A DNA stretch of 64,000 nt from an uncultured Burkholderiales bacterium (GTDB lineage: Bacteria > Pseudomonadota > Gammaproteobacteria > Burkholderiales > Burkholderiaceae_C). How positions within the stretch are numbered: the first letter of the stretch is position 1; each line of letters opens with the position of its first letter. Of the stretch, positions 40,024 through 49,100 are shown one piece after another. The notes under the pieces were generated by a model. That model made no database searches. It saw only the letters and a list, made by a program, of their open reading frames with translations, and was not told where the DNA came from. The stretch spans positions 62,001 through 126,000 of the forward strand of contig CAIKVH010000070.1 of the NCBI GenBank assembly GCA_903830725.1, given 5' to 3'. The position numbers and the translations under genes were made by a program.

Positions 40024-41076
40024 TCAAAATAATTTTGCGATCCCAAGTTTTTCAGAAACGGTTTCTAACTGTTTTTCAAGACCATCACTAATTGGAATAC
40101 CGTTATTTGCATAGTCAACGCACTTTAATGCACTTTGCTCGCCCGGTAACCAGATGCGCTCAACGCCTGGCATCTTTTTACTGGCTTTTAATTCTCCAAT
40201 TAACTGGTCCACTCGTACTTTGAATGCTTGGGGGTCTCCAAATGCAGCTGGATCGATAATGGCGATCGCTTGGCCTGTATTTGTGACGCTTGCATCATCA
40301 TGATTGAAATCTATTACAGCGCGTCCCATTGCCGCGTTGTTAAGTGTTCCAGCTAAAATTCCGACGATCAGGGACAGACCGTAGCCTTTGTAACCACCTA
40401 TGGGAAGTAGGAATCCCTCCTCACTGCGTTTGGGATCTAGCAGTGGCTGTCCGTTAAAGTCGATCATCCATCCTTCAGGCATCATCTCACCCTTTTGGGC
40501 CTTAGCTTTTACTTTTCCGTAGGCTGCCACTGTGGTTGCCATATCCAGAACAATCGGCGTTTCTTTATGCGTCGGAACCGCTACAGAAATGGGGTTTGTA
40601 GATAAGAGCATATCTAGTCCGCCCCAAGCGGGTAAGTGATTAGCATTGCCGACGGCAAAATACAAGCCAACCATATCGTGTTCCAATGCCATGCGGCTAT
40701 AAAGTGATGCTGGGCCCGCATGGTTACTTAAGCGGGAACCAACCCAAGCCATTCCAGATTGTTTGGCTTTCTTGATTGCGAGTTCGGTTGCGTACTTCAT
40801 AACGACGTGTCCCATGCCGTTATCACCATTCACTAAAGCAGTCGCAGCCCGCTCAGACTCGATTGTGATGCTAGGTTGGGTATTTACGCCACCTGCCAAA
40901 ATGCGTCTTGTGTACTGGGGTAAACGAATTACACCGTGACCATCAGAGCCTTGAAGATCAGCACTGGCCATATATTCGGCAACAGTTGCAGCGTGATCCT
41001 GGGGGAGTTTGAGTGCCAACATAGCAGACTGAATGTAGCTTTTTAAATGGGAATAAGAAACGCGTTTACTTGACAT
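40024..41076 (-). CDS. Ldh-family (malate/lactate/sulfolactate-type) NAD(P)-dependent dehydrogenase
   Basis: A 350-residue member of the malate/L-lactate dehydrogenase family that is unrelated to classical Rossmann lactate dehydrogenases. Family marks are the N-terminal helical SADLQGSDGHGVIRLPQYTRRI, VNGDNGMGHVVMKYATELAIKKAKQSGMAWVGSRLSNHAGPASLYSRMA, LSTNPISVAVPTHKETPIVLDMATTVAAYGKVKAKAQKGE and LLPIGGYKGYGLSLIVGILAGTL. Known members oxidise malate, ureidoglycolate, sulfolactate or delta-piperideine-carboxylate; the exact substrate is open. It lies 56 bases from the Bug-receptor gene and 45 from the racemase gene on the same strand. Confidence 0.9.
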   Translation of the reverse strand: MSSKRVSYSHLKSYIQSAMLALKLPQDHAATVAEYMASADLQGSDGHGVIRLPQYTRRILAGGVNTQPSITIESERAATALVNGDNGMGHVVMKYATELAIKKAKQSGMAWVGSRLSNHAGPASLYSRMALEHDMVGLYFAVGNANHLPAWGGLDMLLSTNPISVAVPTHKETPIVLDMATTVAAYGKVKAKAQKGEMMPEGWMIDFNGQPLLDPKRSEEGFLLPIGGYKGYGLSLIVGILAGTLNNAAMGRAVIDFNHDDASVTNTGQAIAIIDPAAFGDPQAFKVRVDQLIGELKASKKMPGVERIWLPGEQSALKCVDYANNGIPISDGLEKQLETVSEKLGIAKLF

Positions 41077-41121
41077 TGTGTTTTTTAGTTTAAGCAGAGA
41101 TTAGTAAATGGGGTTTAGTCT

Positions 41122-41868
41122 TTAAACTAACTGTTGAGGAGTTTCTTGGCGCTCTTGCAAAGCGGCTTTGAGCGCAGTCACTGCGCAATCTGGACTAGAG
41201 AGAACAGGTGTTTTAAGAGGTAATATTGCTTTACTCACCGTAGGCTTTGCGGCTGCCATAGAGAACTGAGCTAACAAAATCACATCGCAATGGGGGAGTG
41301 ATGCAGCACCTTGAGCAATCAAGTCGTGGTGCACCTGTGGGTTGCCATTGGCTAGTTCCAGCATCGCATTGGGTACGAAAACCGTAAAAAGCTCAATTGC
41401 GATGTGTTGACTCATTGCCAAATCCTTTAATTCCGCTGACATTGAATCAATAGAGGGATTAAAAGTCGCGATTAGACCAATTTTGAGTGGATTTATTTTT
41501 GTAGCTAAATTTAATGCCTCTTGAAACATTGCCTCGTTAGGTTTCAGTGTAGGGACGCCGCTGACGTGTGCAACGGCTTCAATTGCAGTTCCAAATGCGG
41601 AGCATGTAAACAGTATTGCCTCACATCCGGCGCGAAGTGAGTATTGAGATAAGTCCATAAAGCGCTGGATCATGTCGTTACTCAGAAGACCTTCTTTAGC
41701 TAAATCTTGCGAGAGCGTATCGTCTAGGATATTTTGGCAATGTGCCTGCGGCCATAGCCTTTTAAACGCATCATTGATAGGAGATACAGCCAAGGGAGTT
41801 GCGTGGATAAGAGCAATACGAGGTGATGTCATTGAGATGTACGGATTTGAATTTGTGGTGTGCGCCAT
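41122..41868 (-). CDS. Asp/Glu/hydantoin racemase-family protein
   Basis: A 248-residue protein of the aspartate/glutamate racemase superfamily. The two catalytic-type cysteines lie in ILFTCSAFGTAIE (first half) and SSPDCAVTALKAAL (second half), each preceding a short turn as in hydantoin and maleate-isomerase relatives. The N-terminal sheet reads RIALIHATPLAVSPI and the middle KIGLIATFNPSIDSM. Neither ATG (residue 1 or 13) has a good ribosome site, so the start is uncertain. It is the first gene of the racemase/Ldh/Bug-receptor set and could interconvert the stereoisomers of the imported acid. Confidence 0.82.
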   Translation of the reverse strand: MAHTTNSNPYISMTSPRIALIHATPLAVSPINDAFKRLWPQAHCQNILDDTLSQDLAKEGLLSNDMIQRFMDLSQYSLRAGCEAILFTCSAFGTAIEAVAHVSGVPTLKPNEAMFQEALNLATKINPLKIGLIATFNPSIDSMSAELKDLAMSQHIAIELFTVFVPNAMLELANGNPQVHHDLIAQGAASLPHCDVILLAQFSMAAAKPTVSKAILPLKTPVLSSPDCAVTALKAALQERQETPQQLV

Positions 41869-41957
41869 TTAAGTAAGGCGTAGTTTTACCTATTTAGAGT
41901 GACCTAAGCTGATGACTAATTGAAAAAGTGTCTACGGGAGCCAGATACTAACTTTGA

Positions 41958-42176
41958 TTAGATCTCACCCAAAATCTTAGGCACATTTTCCAATGGGTCT
42001 TTGGGCTTAATGATACTAATCAAAATGACGCCAGCGATCATACAAAGCCCACTAGCAACGATTCTCAAAATACTATCTGCTTTGATACTGGGAAACCGGG
42101 AATAGGTTTCCCAGAAGCCATAAAACATGTTTAAGGCTCCAAAAATCGTAAAAAAATAACCGAATGCTTTGATCAC
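41958..42176 (-). CDS. small two-span membrane protein (72 aa)
   Basis: Two hydrophobic segments (IKAFGYFFTIFGALNMFYGFW and ILRIVASGLCMIAGVILISII) are separated by a short polar loop and followed by a charged tail (KPKDPLENVPKILGEI). No family is recognised. The stop is about 90 bases from the divergent racemase gene and the upstream gap to the cyclotransferase-like gene is about 125 bases, so the gene may stand alone. The helix pattern favours a real protein. Confidence 0.55.
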   Translation of the reverse strand: MIKAFGYFFTIFGALNMFYGFWETYSRFPSIKADSILRIVASGLCMIAGVILISIIKPKDPLENVPKILGEI

Positions 42177-42300
42177 TAAAGGGGTCCCTCAATTGAGTCT
42201 TATTTTAGGGGAAGGATTGGTAAAGTTCAAGATCGAAAATACGGGGAATTCCTAGTTTTAAACCCTTCATTTGGCATGCGTCTATTGGCTTGTGGTCAGA

Positions 42301-42693
42301 TTAGGATTGATTTTTGAGATATTCCTTGTAGTCCCCCGAGTCGATTCTGGATAACCCCTGGACAGGATGGTTGTAAGTATAGGTGAGCACGGAAAATTCC
42401 TCATCATTTGGTTTTAATACTGTGACTTCTTGTCTTAAATAGTCCGATGATGTGGGCGAGTGCGGATCGTAGCCCTCGACTGCGTCAAGGCGCGTGAGTA
42501 TGAGATCGTCTACGGCAAATAATTCACCTGTCACCCAGTTTGCATTAGGATCAATAATAAGACCCGGGTAATAGTCTATATCGTAGAGCTGGCCTTTTAG
42601 TCGTGCTTCACACAAATACGAAGCGTCACCCATGTGGTGATGTAGTCGAAGTCCCCGGCGAAGCGTGCCATAAACAAATAAAATGCTTTGCAT
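42301..42693 (-). CDS. gamma-glutamylcyclotransferase-like protein (AIG2/GGCT family)
   Basis: A 130-residue protein with the substrate-loop signature LFVYGTLRRGLRLHHHMG at the N-terminus, GQLYDIDYYPGLII, VTGELFAVDD, and the catalytic glutamate E73 in RLDAVEGYD. The fold is a small beta-barrel. Members cleave gamma-glutamyl amines or act in poorly defined salvage; substrate unknown. The upstream gap is AT-rich and shared with the divergent VOC gene. Confidence 0.88.
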   Translation of the reverse strand: MQSILFVYGTLRRGLRLHHHMGDASYLCEARLKGQLYDIDYYPGLIIDPNANWVTGELFAVDDLILTRLDAVEGYDPHSPTSSDYLRQEVTVLKPNDEEFSVLTYTYNHPVQGLSRIDSGDYKEYLKNQS

Positions 42694-42851
42694 AGTTTCT
42701 AGATTAATTCATTTATCTGAATTTTTTATTAACTAAGAAGTTATGTCCTCATTTTCCTGAAAAAAATCACCTAATTAATCTGACATGATAGATTAGAATT
42801 TGATAATAATTGAATATCGAATTAATGTCACATTTTTAAGGAGTAAAAGCT

Positions 42852-43325
42852 ATGGGACTTAGATTTATGGAGCACCTCCTAATCCTGACGCATGATCCCG
42901 ATGCAACTCGCGACTGGTTTTGTGATAATCTTGGATTTAAAAGCGGACCCCATCCAGAGTTTGGATTTCCGGTGCACTGGTTGTATATAGGTGACCAAGA
43001 TGTGTTGCATATTGGGAAAGCCAATTTCTCTGACCACCAAAATACTTACCTTAAAACCCCTAGTGACAAGAGCGAGAGCGAGGGCGTTACTAGTCAAGGA
43101 TCTGGGCGCATTGACCATGTTTGCTTTAACTGCGACGGATTGCTTGAGTTTGTAGATCGCTTAACTCAAAGAGGGATCGAGTTTAGTGAGCGCAAGGCTC
43201 ATAATTCAAATTTATTTCAACTTTTTATGCGTGAGCCTATTAACGGCATTAAAGTTGAGCTTAATTTCTCTGCTGAGGAAGCTATCGCTGCAGGCAGGAT
43301 GCCAGCATACACGGACAAGGGTTAA
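42852..43325 (+). CDS. VOC-family (glyoxalase/dioxygenase superfamily) protein
   Basis: A 157-residue protein with two beta-alpha-beta-beta-beta modules. The first begins MEHLLILTHDPDATRDWFCDNLGFKSGPHP. The second begins RIDHVCFNCDGLLEFVDRLTQRGIEFSERK and ends PINGIKVELNFS. Metal-binding positions are H9 in the first module, the H of RIDHVCF and the E of KVELNF. The loop between the modules is acidic and serine-rich (SDKSESEGVTSQGSG). An AAGGAG site precedes the ATG. The polysaccharide-deacetylase-like gene follows after 94 bases. The reaction is unknown. Confidence 0.85.
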   Translation: MGLRFMEHLLILTHDPDATRDWFCDNLGFKSGPHPEFGFPVHWLYIGDQDVLHIGKANFSDHQNTYLKTPSDKSESEGVTSQGSGRIDHVCFNCDGLLEFVDRLTQRGIEFSERKAHNSNLFQLFMREPINGIKVELNFSAEEAIAAGRMPAYTDKG

Positions 43326-43419
43326 GATTAATCATATTCCTAGGTGAAACTTTTTGTTAAACTAGACTTGTTATAAAAAGTTTATCAACTATCCGTCATT
43401 TTTACTGAATACTTCCATC

Positions 43420-44304
43420 ATGACTAATCTACTTAGTGACAGAGCTCCCTATTCTGCAATCGTTGACCGTCCTCATTTTAAATTGCCCTCTGATGCGCGT
43501 TTATTGGTCTGGGTTATTGTGAATGTTGAGCACTGGAGCATTGAGCGCGCCATGCCTAGAACTGTATTAAGTCCACCCATGGGGCAACCCCTTCAACCCG
43601 ACTTGCCCAATTGGGCATGGCACGAGTACGGTATGCGCTCTGGATTTTGGAGGATATTTGACGCACTCAATCAACGCTCCATTGTTCCGACTATGGCAAC
43701 AAATGGGATCGTCTGTGAGTCTTATCCTAGAGTTGTTGAGGCTGCGCTTACCAAGCAATGGGAAATCATGGGACACGGGTTTGTGCAAGGACCGATGCAT
43801 AAAGTGCCTAATCAATCAGAGGCAATACAAAAAACCATGGAAACCATTAAATCCTTTTGTGGCAAGGCGCCAGTAGGTTGGGAGAGTCCTGGGTTAACGG
43901 AGGATGACAACACTTTGGACTGCCTCTCTGCCTCAGGAATCGAATACGTTGCTGATTGGGTTTTAGACGACCAACCGGTTTGGATCAACGCCCAACCCAA
44001 ACCCGTACTGTCTGTCCCTTATACGGTTGAGTTGAATGATATTCCTATGATGCTTTTGCAAAATAATCGTTCTGAGGAAATGCTTCTGAGGGGAATTGAT
44101 CAATTTGAACGTTTGTATGTTGAGGGAGCTACGATCCCCAGAGTCATGGCCATTAGTATTCATCCCTATGTGACCGGTGTTGCACATAGAATTGGTTATT
44201 TTGAAAAACTTCTTGACCATATCCAGTCCCGCCCGGGTGTGCTTATTCAAACGGGTGAGCAGATCTCTAATCTTTACAGATCACAGTTTGCCCCGCCAAT
44301 TTGA
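43420..44304 (+). CDS. polysaccharide deacetylase-family (NodB-like) hydrolase
   Basis: A 294-residue protein of the NodB/PuuE-like subgroup without a signal peptide. Visible motifs are LVWVIVNVEHWSIERAM (the first acidic position of the metal/catalytic site), WHEYGMRSGFWRIFDAL, WEIMGHGFVQGPMHKVPNQSEAI (His pair region), GWESPGLTEDDNTLDCL and ISIHPYVTGVAHRIGYFEKLLDHIQ. This subgroup acts in small-molecule catabolism (allantoin-, hydantoin- or amide-type substrates) more often than on cell wall. Its end is close to the convergent livH gene. Confidence 0.85.
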   Translation: MTNLLSDRAPYSAIVDRPHFKLPSDARLLVWVIVNVEHWSIERAMPRTVLSPPMGQPLQPDLPNWAWHEYGMRSGFWRIFDALNQRSIVPTMATNGIVCESYPRVVEAALTKQWEIMGHGFVQGPMHKVPNQSEAIQKTMETIKSFCGKAPVGWESPGLTEDDNTLDCLSASGIEYVADWVLDDQPVWINAQPKPVLSVPYTVELNDIPMMLLQNNRSEEMLLRGIDQFERLYVEGATIPRVMAISIHPYVTGVAHRIGYFEKLLDHIQSRPGVLIQTGEQISNLYRSQFAPPI

Positions 44305-44329
44305 ATTACCGCGTGCGGTGTGCACGAGC

Positions 44330-45196
44330 TTATTTTGTAATTGCCCCGCCAAAAAGGCCAGTGGGTCGAATAAGCAAGATGAGCAGCATTACAGCAAACG
44401 GGGCCATGATAGCAAGTGGGGCATAAATCAACGAACCGAGCGATACTACTTGGCCGACTAACAAAGAGGAATAAAGAGTTCCCTTTATGCTACCGAGTCC
44501 TCCAATAATGACCACCATAAATACAAAGGCCAAGATCTCAAGCCCCATGTAGGGTTCAACCATGATGAGCGGGGCATATATGCCACCAGCTAGGGCAGAT
44601 AAAGCGCCAGCAATTACGAATGTAATTGTAAACAGTTGGGATGCATTAATTCCTAATCCTTCAACGTGCTCGGTATCTTCTAAGCTAGCGCGGATTGCCT
44701 TACCTATTATTGTTTTGTGTAAGAAAAGCCAGATACCGAGATACACACCTGCGGCAATGAGAATGACCAGGAGTCTATAAAGGGGGATCTCCGTTCCCAT
44801 TAAATTGAACTGCTCGCCTAGGGGCATTTGGACGGGGCGAGGGACAAGTCCCCAAAAGCTCTTGATCAGTCCAATTCCTGCGAGCAAGATGCCAAATGAG
44901 GTGATCATACTAAAAGTTATTTCTCGCTCATAAATTTTCCGAAAAATAAGTCTCTCTACGAGCCAAGCAAAGAGCGCTCCTACTAATGTACCTACCAAAA
45001 TACCAATCCAAAGATTTTGAGTGAGCAGGCTCACCGTGTATGCAAAGTAAGCTCCCAGGGAGTAATAAAGAAACTGATCTAAACTTATGACTCGCATGAT
45101 TCCAAAACAAAGCGAGAGTCCTACGGAGATGAGAAAGTAAATGCTAGACAGACTGACCCCGAAGACGATTCCAGAAATTAAGAGTTGTAGAGTCAT
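44330..45196 (-). CDS. branched-chain amino-acid-type ABC transporter permease (LivH-like)
   Basis: A 288-residue inner-membrane permease with about eight helices, one of the two permeases of the ABC importer. Family marks are LISGIVFGVSLSSIYFLISVGLSLCFGIMRVISLDQFLYYSLGAYFAY at the N-terminus and ASLEDTEHVEGLGINASQLFTITFVIAGALSALAGGIYAPL, the cytoplasmic EAA-like coupling loop. It is the last gene of a five-gene set (receptor, two ATPases, two permeases). The substituted 'SLDQFLYYSLGAY' for the usual 'NFAHGxxxMLGAY' is unusual. Substrate may be an amide or amino acid. Confidence 0.93.
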   Translation of the reverse strand: MTLQLLISGIVFGVSLSSIYFLISVGLSLCFGIMRVISLDQFLYYSLGAYFAYTVSLLTQNLWIGILVGTLVGALFAWLVERLIFRKIYEREITFSMITSFGILLAGIGLIKSFWGLVPRPVQMPLGEQFNLMGTEIPLYRLLVILIAAGVYLGIWLFLHKTIIGKAIRASLEDTEHVEGLGINASQLFTITFVIAGALSALAGGIYAPLIMVEPYMGLEILAFVFMVVIIGGLGSIKGTLYSSLLVGQVVSLGSLIYAPLAIMAPFAVMLLILLIRPTGLFGGAITK

Positions 45197-45239
45197 ATTT
45201 ATTTACTGAGACAATGGACTGAATTGGTATTCTTGATAT

Positions 45240-46250
45240 TCAACGATTTTCGATCGATTTGGAGAAACTGAAAACTTTTTTGAGTCTAATTGCTAAAGCT
45301 TGACCCCAGGCTTCAAATGTTCCGTACAAACCAACTGAGTTGGTCATCATGACAAGCACAAGGATGAGGCCCACGAGCAACTCCCAGTTACCAATAAATT
45401 TGCTTGCAACATCTCTCAGACCTGTATAGGCTATGGTTCCCACCAAGGGACCCCAAATTGAGCCAACACCACCCAGAATGGTCACTACGACAGGATCTGC
45501 AGCGCGAGCAGCACTGGTCATCTCTGGACTGACAAACCCAGAGTAAATTGCATAAAGCGTGCCCGCTAGCGCTGTAGTTGTATTTGCTATAACAAATGCA
45601 AGCAATCTGATTTTGAAGTTGTCATAGCCAATAAATTGAAGTTTGGTCTCATTAATCTTTGTAGCTAAACAACAGGCTCCGAAAAGTGTATCGTCAATAT
45701 ATTTGTAAAGCCCCCAAACCAAGATACCAAGAACTAAGGTGAAGTTAAAAAATTCAGCGGGGCGAGTGAGATTAAAAACGGGTGTGACATCAATATTTGT
45801 TAAAAACCAAAGCCCGTTGTCTCCTTTGGTGATATTTGCAAGAACTTTTTGTAAGATAAAGAAAATGATCACAGCTAAGGCTAAGTTAACCAAAGCAAAA
45901 TAATCGCTTCGAAGTCTTACAAAAAGTAATCCAATGATTCCTGAGAATATAAGTCCCGCTAAAACTCCGATCAAAATACCGACATAGGGATTCGTACCGA
46001 AATAAGATAAATAGAATGCCGTACCGTAAGCGCCAATGGCAAGATATGCAGGCTGACCAAAAGATATAAAACCCACTCTGCCTAACAAAAAGCTACATCC
46101 AATCGTATAGATTGAGAATATCAAAATCTCGTTCATAAAAGGAAGAGGGGTGAACCGCGAAGCGACCCAAAGCCCCCCAAAAACAATTAATATAGTTCGC
46201 CACCAACGAAGAGAATGCATCATCATTTTTAAATCAGAGATAATTTTCAC
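45240..46250 (-). CDS. branched-chain amino-acid-type ABC transporter permease (LivM-like)
   Basis: Second permease, 336 residues. Family marks are FSIYTIGCSFLLGRVGFISFGQPAYLAIGAYGTAF, LRSDYFALVNLALAVIIFF and TKINETKLQFIGYDNFKIRLLAFVIANTTTALAGTLYAIYSGFVSPEMTS, followed by PVVVTILGGVGSIWGPLVGTIAYTGLRD. It overlaps the end of the preceding ATPase gene by 17 bases, so translation is coupled. Together with the LivH-like protein it forms the membrane channel. Confidence 0.93.
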   Translation of the reverse strand: MKIISDLKMMMHSLRWWRTILIVFGGLWVASRFTPLPFMNEILIFSIYTIGCSFLLGRVGFISFGQPAYLAIGAYGTAFYLSYFGTNPYVGILIGVLAGLIFSGIIGLLFVRLRSDYFALVNLALAVIIFFILQKVLANITKGDNGLWFLTNIDVTPVFNLTRPAEFFNFTLVLGILVWGLYKYIDDTLFGACCLATKINETKLQFIGYDNFKIRLLAFVIANTTTALAGTLYAIYSGFVSPEMTSAARAADPVVVTILGGVGSIWGPLVGTIAYTGLRDVASKFIGNWELLVGLILVLVMMTNSVGLYGTFEAWGQALAIRLKKVFSFSKSIENR

Positions 46251-46926
46251 ATTGAGCGGTAGTTAACTTGTCGCCGCTTAGCTCCGCAACCAGTCGTCCC
46301 TCCTTGATCGCATAGACTCTATCCGCTATTGAGCACACAAGGGGAAGGTTTTGCTCGACAATCAAGACTGAGGCACTTTTGCTCAGTTCGGTGAAGACAT
46401 GCTTGAGGTGTTGAACGATCATGGGTGAGAGGCCCTCAGTTGGTTCATCAATCAAAATGACCTGAGGGCTTCCAAGGATGGCTCTGCCAATCATCAGCAT
46501 TTGCCGCTCTCCACCACTTAAATGGCCGGCCTGTCGATCCATGAGTATTTTTAGTTTTGGGAAAAAGTTAATGACCTTGTCCCAATCGTAATCTCCGCTT
46601 GCGTAGCTGCCCAACTCTAAATTTTCACGAACGGTTAGTTCTGAAAAAACACGTTTATCTTGGGGGACATATTTAACGCCCATGCGTGCTATGGCATAGG
46701 GCTTTTGACCCGTTAAGGATTGGCCAAGCCCAACAACTGATCCGCTATCGACTTTTAGAAATCCGACAATACTTTTTAGAAGCGTTGATTTACCGGCCCC
46801 GTTTCGCCCCACACAAGCAACGATCTCCTTCGAGTGCAGCTTCATATTAATATCAAAAAGCACATGAGCCTGAGCACGGGAGACATTTAAATTCGTAACT
46901 TCAAGAGTTGTCTGAGAATCTGTCAT
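46234..46926 (-). CDS. branched-chain amino-acid-type ABC transporter ATPase (LivF-like)
   Basis: A 230-residue ATPase. Walker A is GRNGAGKSTLL, the signature HLSGGERQMLMIG, and Walker B VILIDEPTEGLSP. LivF-type features are VKYVPQDKRVFSELTVRENLELG and the C-terminal VLIVEQNLPLVCSIADRVYAIKEGRLVAELSGD. It dimerises with the LivG-like ATPase. A 120-base gap separates it from the livG-like gene, larger than other gaps in the set, and it could hold an internal promoter. Confidence 0.94.
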   Translation of the reverse strand: MTDSQTTLEVTNLNVSRAQAHVLFDINMKLHSKEIVACVGRNGAGKSTLLKSIVGFLKVDSGSVVGLGQSLTGQKPYAIARMGVKYVPQDKRVFSELTVRENLELGSYASGDYDWDKVINFFPKLKILMDRQAGHLSGGERQMLMIGRAILGSPQVILIDEPTEGLSPMIVQHLKHVFTELSKSASVLIVEQNLPLVCSIADRVYAIKEGRLVAELSGDKLTTAQCENYL

Positions 46927-47046
46927 GGAGTTTGAGTCTTTGAACTTGAAGGGCGATTAATTAGGGTGGGTTAATGTGTTGGAGATTATTGATAACACTT
47001 GAGGTAATTGGACTGTGTGAGAGATTGCTTATGGGTAGTGAGTTCG

Positions 47047-47835
47047 CTAAACCGCAGCGTTTTCACTGATTGAGTCATCGATTTGCCAATAACTTCTCCT
47101 CACCTCAGGGTGTTGCATGCACTCCTCATAGCCTCCTTCCGCAATGATGCGACCCTCATGCATGACCACTAGCCGCTGAGCAAAGTCTTGGATATGAGAG
47201 ATTTTGTGTTCGACTATCAAAATTGTTTGCTTTCCAAATTGTTTGCGGAGTACATTCAGGACCCCCTTGATCTCTGTTTCAGCGAGGCCAGCCAATGGCT
47301 CATCGAGCAGCAAGACGAGGGGGTTTGCAGTTATGGCCATTGCAATTTCAAGTCTTCTTTTCTCGCCAAGACTTAAGCTCTGAACATTTCGATTTTGGAT
47401 CTCCGTTAGATCAAATGTTTCAAGCGCTTCCATAACGGCTGGCGTATTGCGAAGACTTCGTGTTTTTGTGGTGAAGAGCGACCACAAAGAGCCAGTATGA
47501 ACAGATCTGTAATAAGCCAACACCAGGTTATCAATGACGGTTAACGTATCAAAGGTCGAGGTTAGTTGGAAGGAGCGGGTAATACCCTTTGCAACCCGCT
47601 CAGCCGGTGTATGGTTAGTTATATCTTTGTCTTTGAAGTGGATTGACCCTTCTGAGGGCGCAAATAAACCAGTTAGAAGATTAAAGAAAGTGGTTTTACC
47701 GGCTCCGTTAGAACCCAATATTGCAACGACCTCATGCTCTTTTAAAGCGAAGTTGACTTGATCAACAGCCGTCATAGCGCCAAAGCGTTTGGTAACACCT
47801 TTGGCTTCTAATATAGTTGAGGTAGTGCTTTTCAC
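47047..47835 (-). CDS. branched-chain amino-acid-type ABC transporter ATPase (LivG-like)
   Basis: A 262-residue ATPase. Walker A GSNGAGKTTFFNLLTGLFAPSEG, signature QSLSLGEKRRLEIAMAI, and Walker B VLLLDEPLAGLAE. The KGITRSFQLTSTFDTLTVIDNLVLA block and the C-terminal IIAEGGYEECMQHPEVRRSYWQ mark the LivG type. The signature loop reads LSLGEKR instead of the common LSYGQQR/LSGGQ. It follows the receptor gene by 32 bases. Confidence 0.94.
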   Translation of the reverse strand: MKSTTSTILEAKGVTKRFGAMTAVDQVNFALKEHEVVAILGSNGAGKTTFFNLLTGLFAPSEGSIHFKDKDITNHTPAERVAKGITRSFQLTSTFDTLTVIDNLVLAYYRSVHTGSLWSLFTTKTRSLRNTPAVMEALETFDLTEIQNRNVQSLSLGEKRRLEIAMAITANPLVLLLDEPLAGLAETEIKGVLNVLRKQFGKQTILIVEHKISHIQDFAQRLVVMHEGRIIAEGGYEECMQHPEVRRSYWQIDDSISENAAV

Positions 47836-47867
47836 GGATTTTATAAAGAATACTCAGATTATTATTT

Positions 47868-49100
47868 CTAATACCCTAGTGATTTGAGATTAGGCATCAC
47901 TTCTTCGCCTCCCAAGCCGTTTATAACGTTGAAGAGGTCCCACTCATTTTTGCGGTCTTTAGCGCCTTTGCCTTTAACTAGGAAGGCTGCATATTTGTAC
48001 TCTGCGGCATGGTCTTCACGCCAATGCGCAGGTCCTTTTAACGTGTTGAATTTTCCGTCCTGAGCGCGCATGACAGCGGCAACCTTTAGTGGGTCAAATG
48101 ATTTAGCCTCCTCAAACCCCCTTAGCATTTCTGAATAGCCAATATACGCAACGGCTGCGTACGCGTCTGGTGGATGGCCGTATTTGGCTCTGTATTTGTC
48201 AGCAAAATCTTTAGATGATTTGGCGACATCTTTATCAGCAAAATTGGATAAGTCGTAATAATAGTAATGCATTGCATATACATTTTCTAGTGCCTCAGGG
48301 GGAAGACCCTTTGCAACGACATTCGTAATGAATGCGTTAAATACAGTGGTTTCTTTGTTGAGGCCCATTTGTTGGACTTGTTTTAGTAGGGCAACCGCGT
48401 CTGCTGCAAATTGTGCAGCGATGAAAACATCAGGTTTTGCTGCGCGAACTTTTTGAAGTACGGTTGTAAAGTCTGCGGTTCCAAGCGAGACCTCATCGTA
48501 TCCAACGATTTCTGCACCGTACTGTTTGGCTGCGGCGTAAACACCGTCTCTTATATCCCAGCCAAAACTATCAGCCCTCGCAAGGAAGAAAATCTTTTTC
48601 TTACCCAATGTTTTTACAGCCGAGTAACCTGCCATCCAACCCACTGTCCAAGGACTATAAGCTGTCGCAAATGTTGTGTCCGAGAGTTTGCCTTTTTGAA
48701 ATGCCTCTTTGGACATAACGCAAACCGGGTAGTAGGGTAGGGGATCCTTCCCGACAAGCGCGTTTATGGCGTAAGCCAAAGGTGCAAAGGTTTGCCCGCC
48801 AAGTCCTTTAACTCCTTCGTCTCTCATGTAGCGGTAGCGGCGAACTCCCACATCTTGCTTAGCTTCGTCGTCTTCTACGATCCCTTCAACCTCTACTTTG
48901 CCGCCAGGCATGTTGAGGCCGCCTCGTTTATTGACATCATCAATAGCGAGTAAAGCCCCTTCTTTTTGCGTCTCAGCTACAGCGGCAAACGTGCCCGTCA
49001 GGGGTAGCAAGATACCGACTTTTATTTTGTCTGCCGCTTGGGCCGTGATGCTTAAAGCGCAAGTGGCTATTAAGAGGGATGTGATGAGCACTTTTTTCAT
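47868..49100 (-). CDS. periplasmic receptor of the Liv-type ABC transporter (LivK/AmiC-like)
   Basis: Substrate-binding protein of 410 residues from the internal ATG (MKKVLITSLLIATCALSITAQA is a clean signal peptide, with GGAG upstream); the track start adds 18 residues. Type I periplasmic-binding fold: IKVGILLPLTGTFAAVAETQKEGALLAIDDVNKRGG, VKGLGGQTFAPLAYAINALVGKD, FAAGYSAVKTLGKKKIFFLARADSFGWDIRDGVYAAAKQYGAEIVG and PPDAYAAVAYIGYSEML. It resembles amide/urea- and branched-chain-amino-acid receptors; the ligand is not determined. It begins the five-gene operon. Confidence 0.92.
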   Translation of the reverse strand: MKKVLITSLLIATCALSITAQAADKIKVGILLPLTGTFAAVAETQKEGALLAIDDVNKRGGLNMPGGKVEVEGIVEDDEAKQDVGVRRYRYMRDEGVKGLGGQTFAPLAYAINALVGKDPLPYYPVCVMSKEAFQKGKLSDTTFATAYSPWTVGWMAGYSAVKTLGKKKIFFLARADSFGWDIRDGVYAAAKQYGAEIVGYDEVSLGTADFTTVLQKVRAAKPDVFIAAQFAADAVALLKQVQQMGLNKETTVFNAFITNVVAKGLPPEALENVYAMHYYYYDLSNFADKDVAKSSKDFADKYRAKYGHPPDAYAAVAYIGYSEMLRGFEEAKSFDPLKVAAVMRAQDGKFNTLKGPAHWREDHAAEYKYAAFLVKGKGAKDRKNEWDLFNVINGLGGEEVMPNLKSLGY

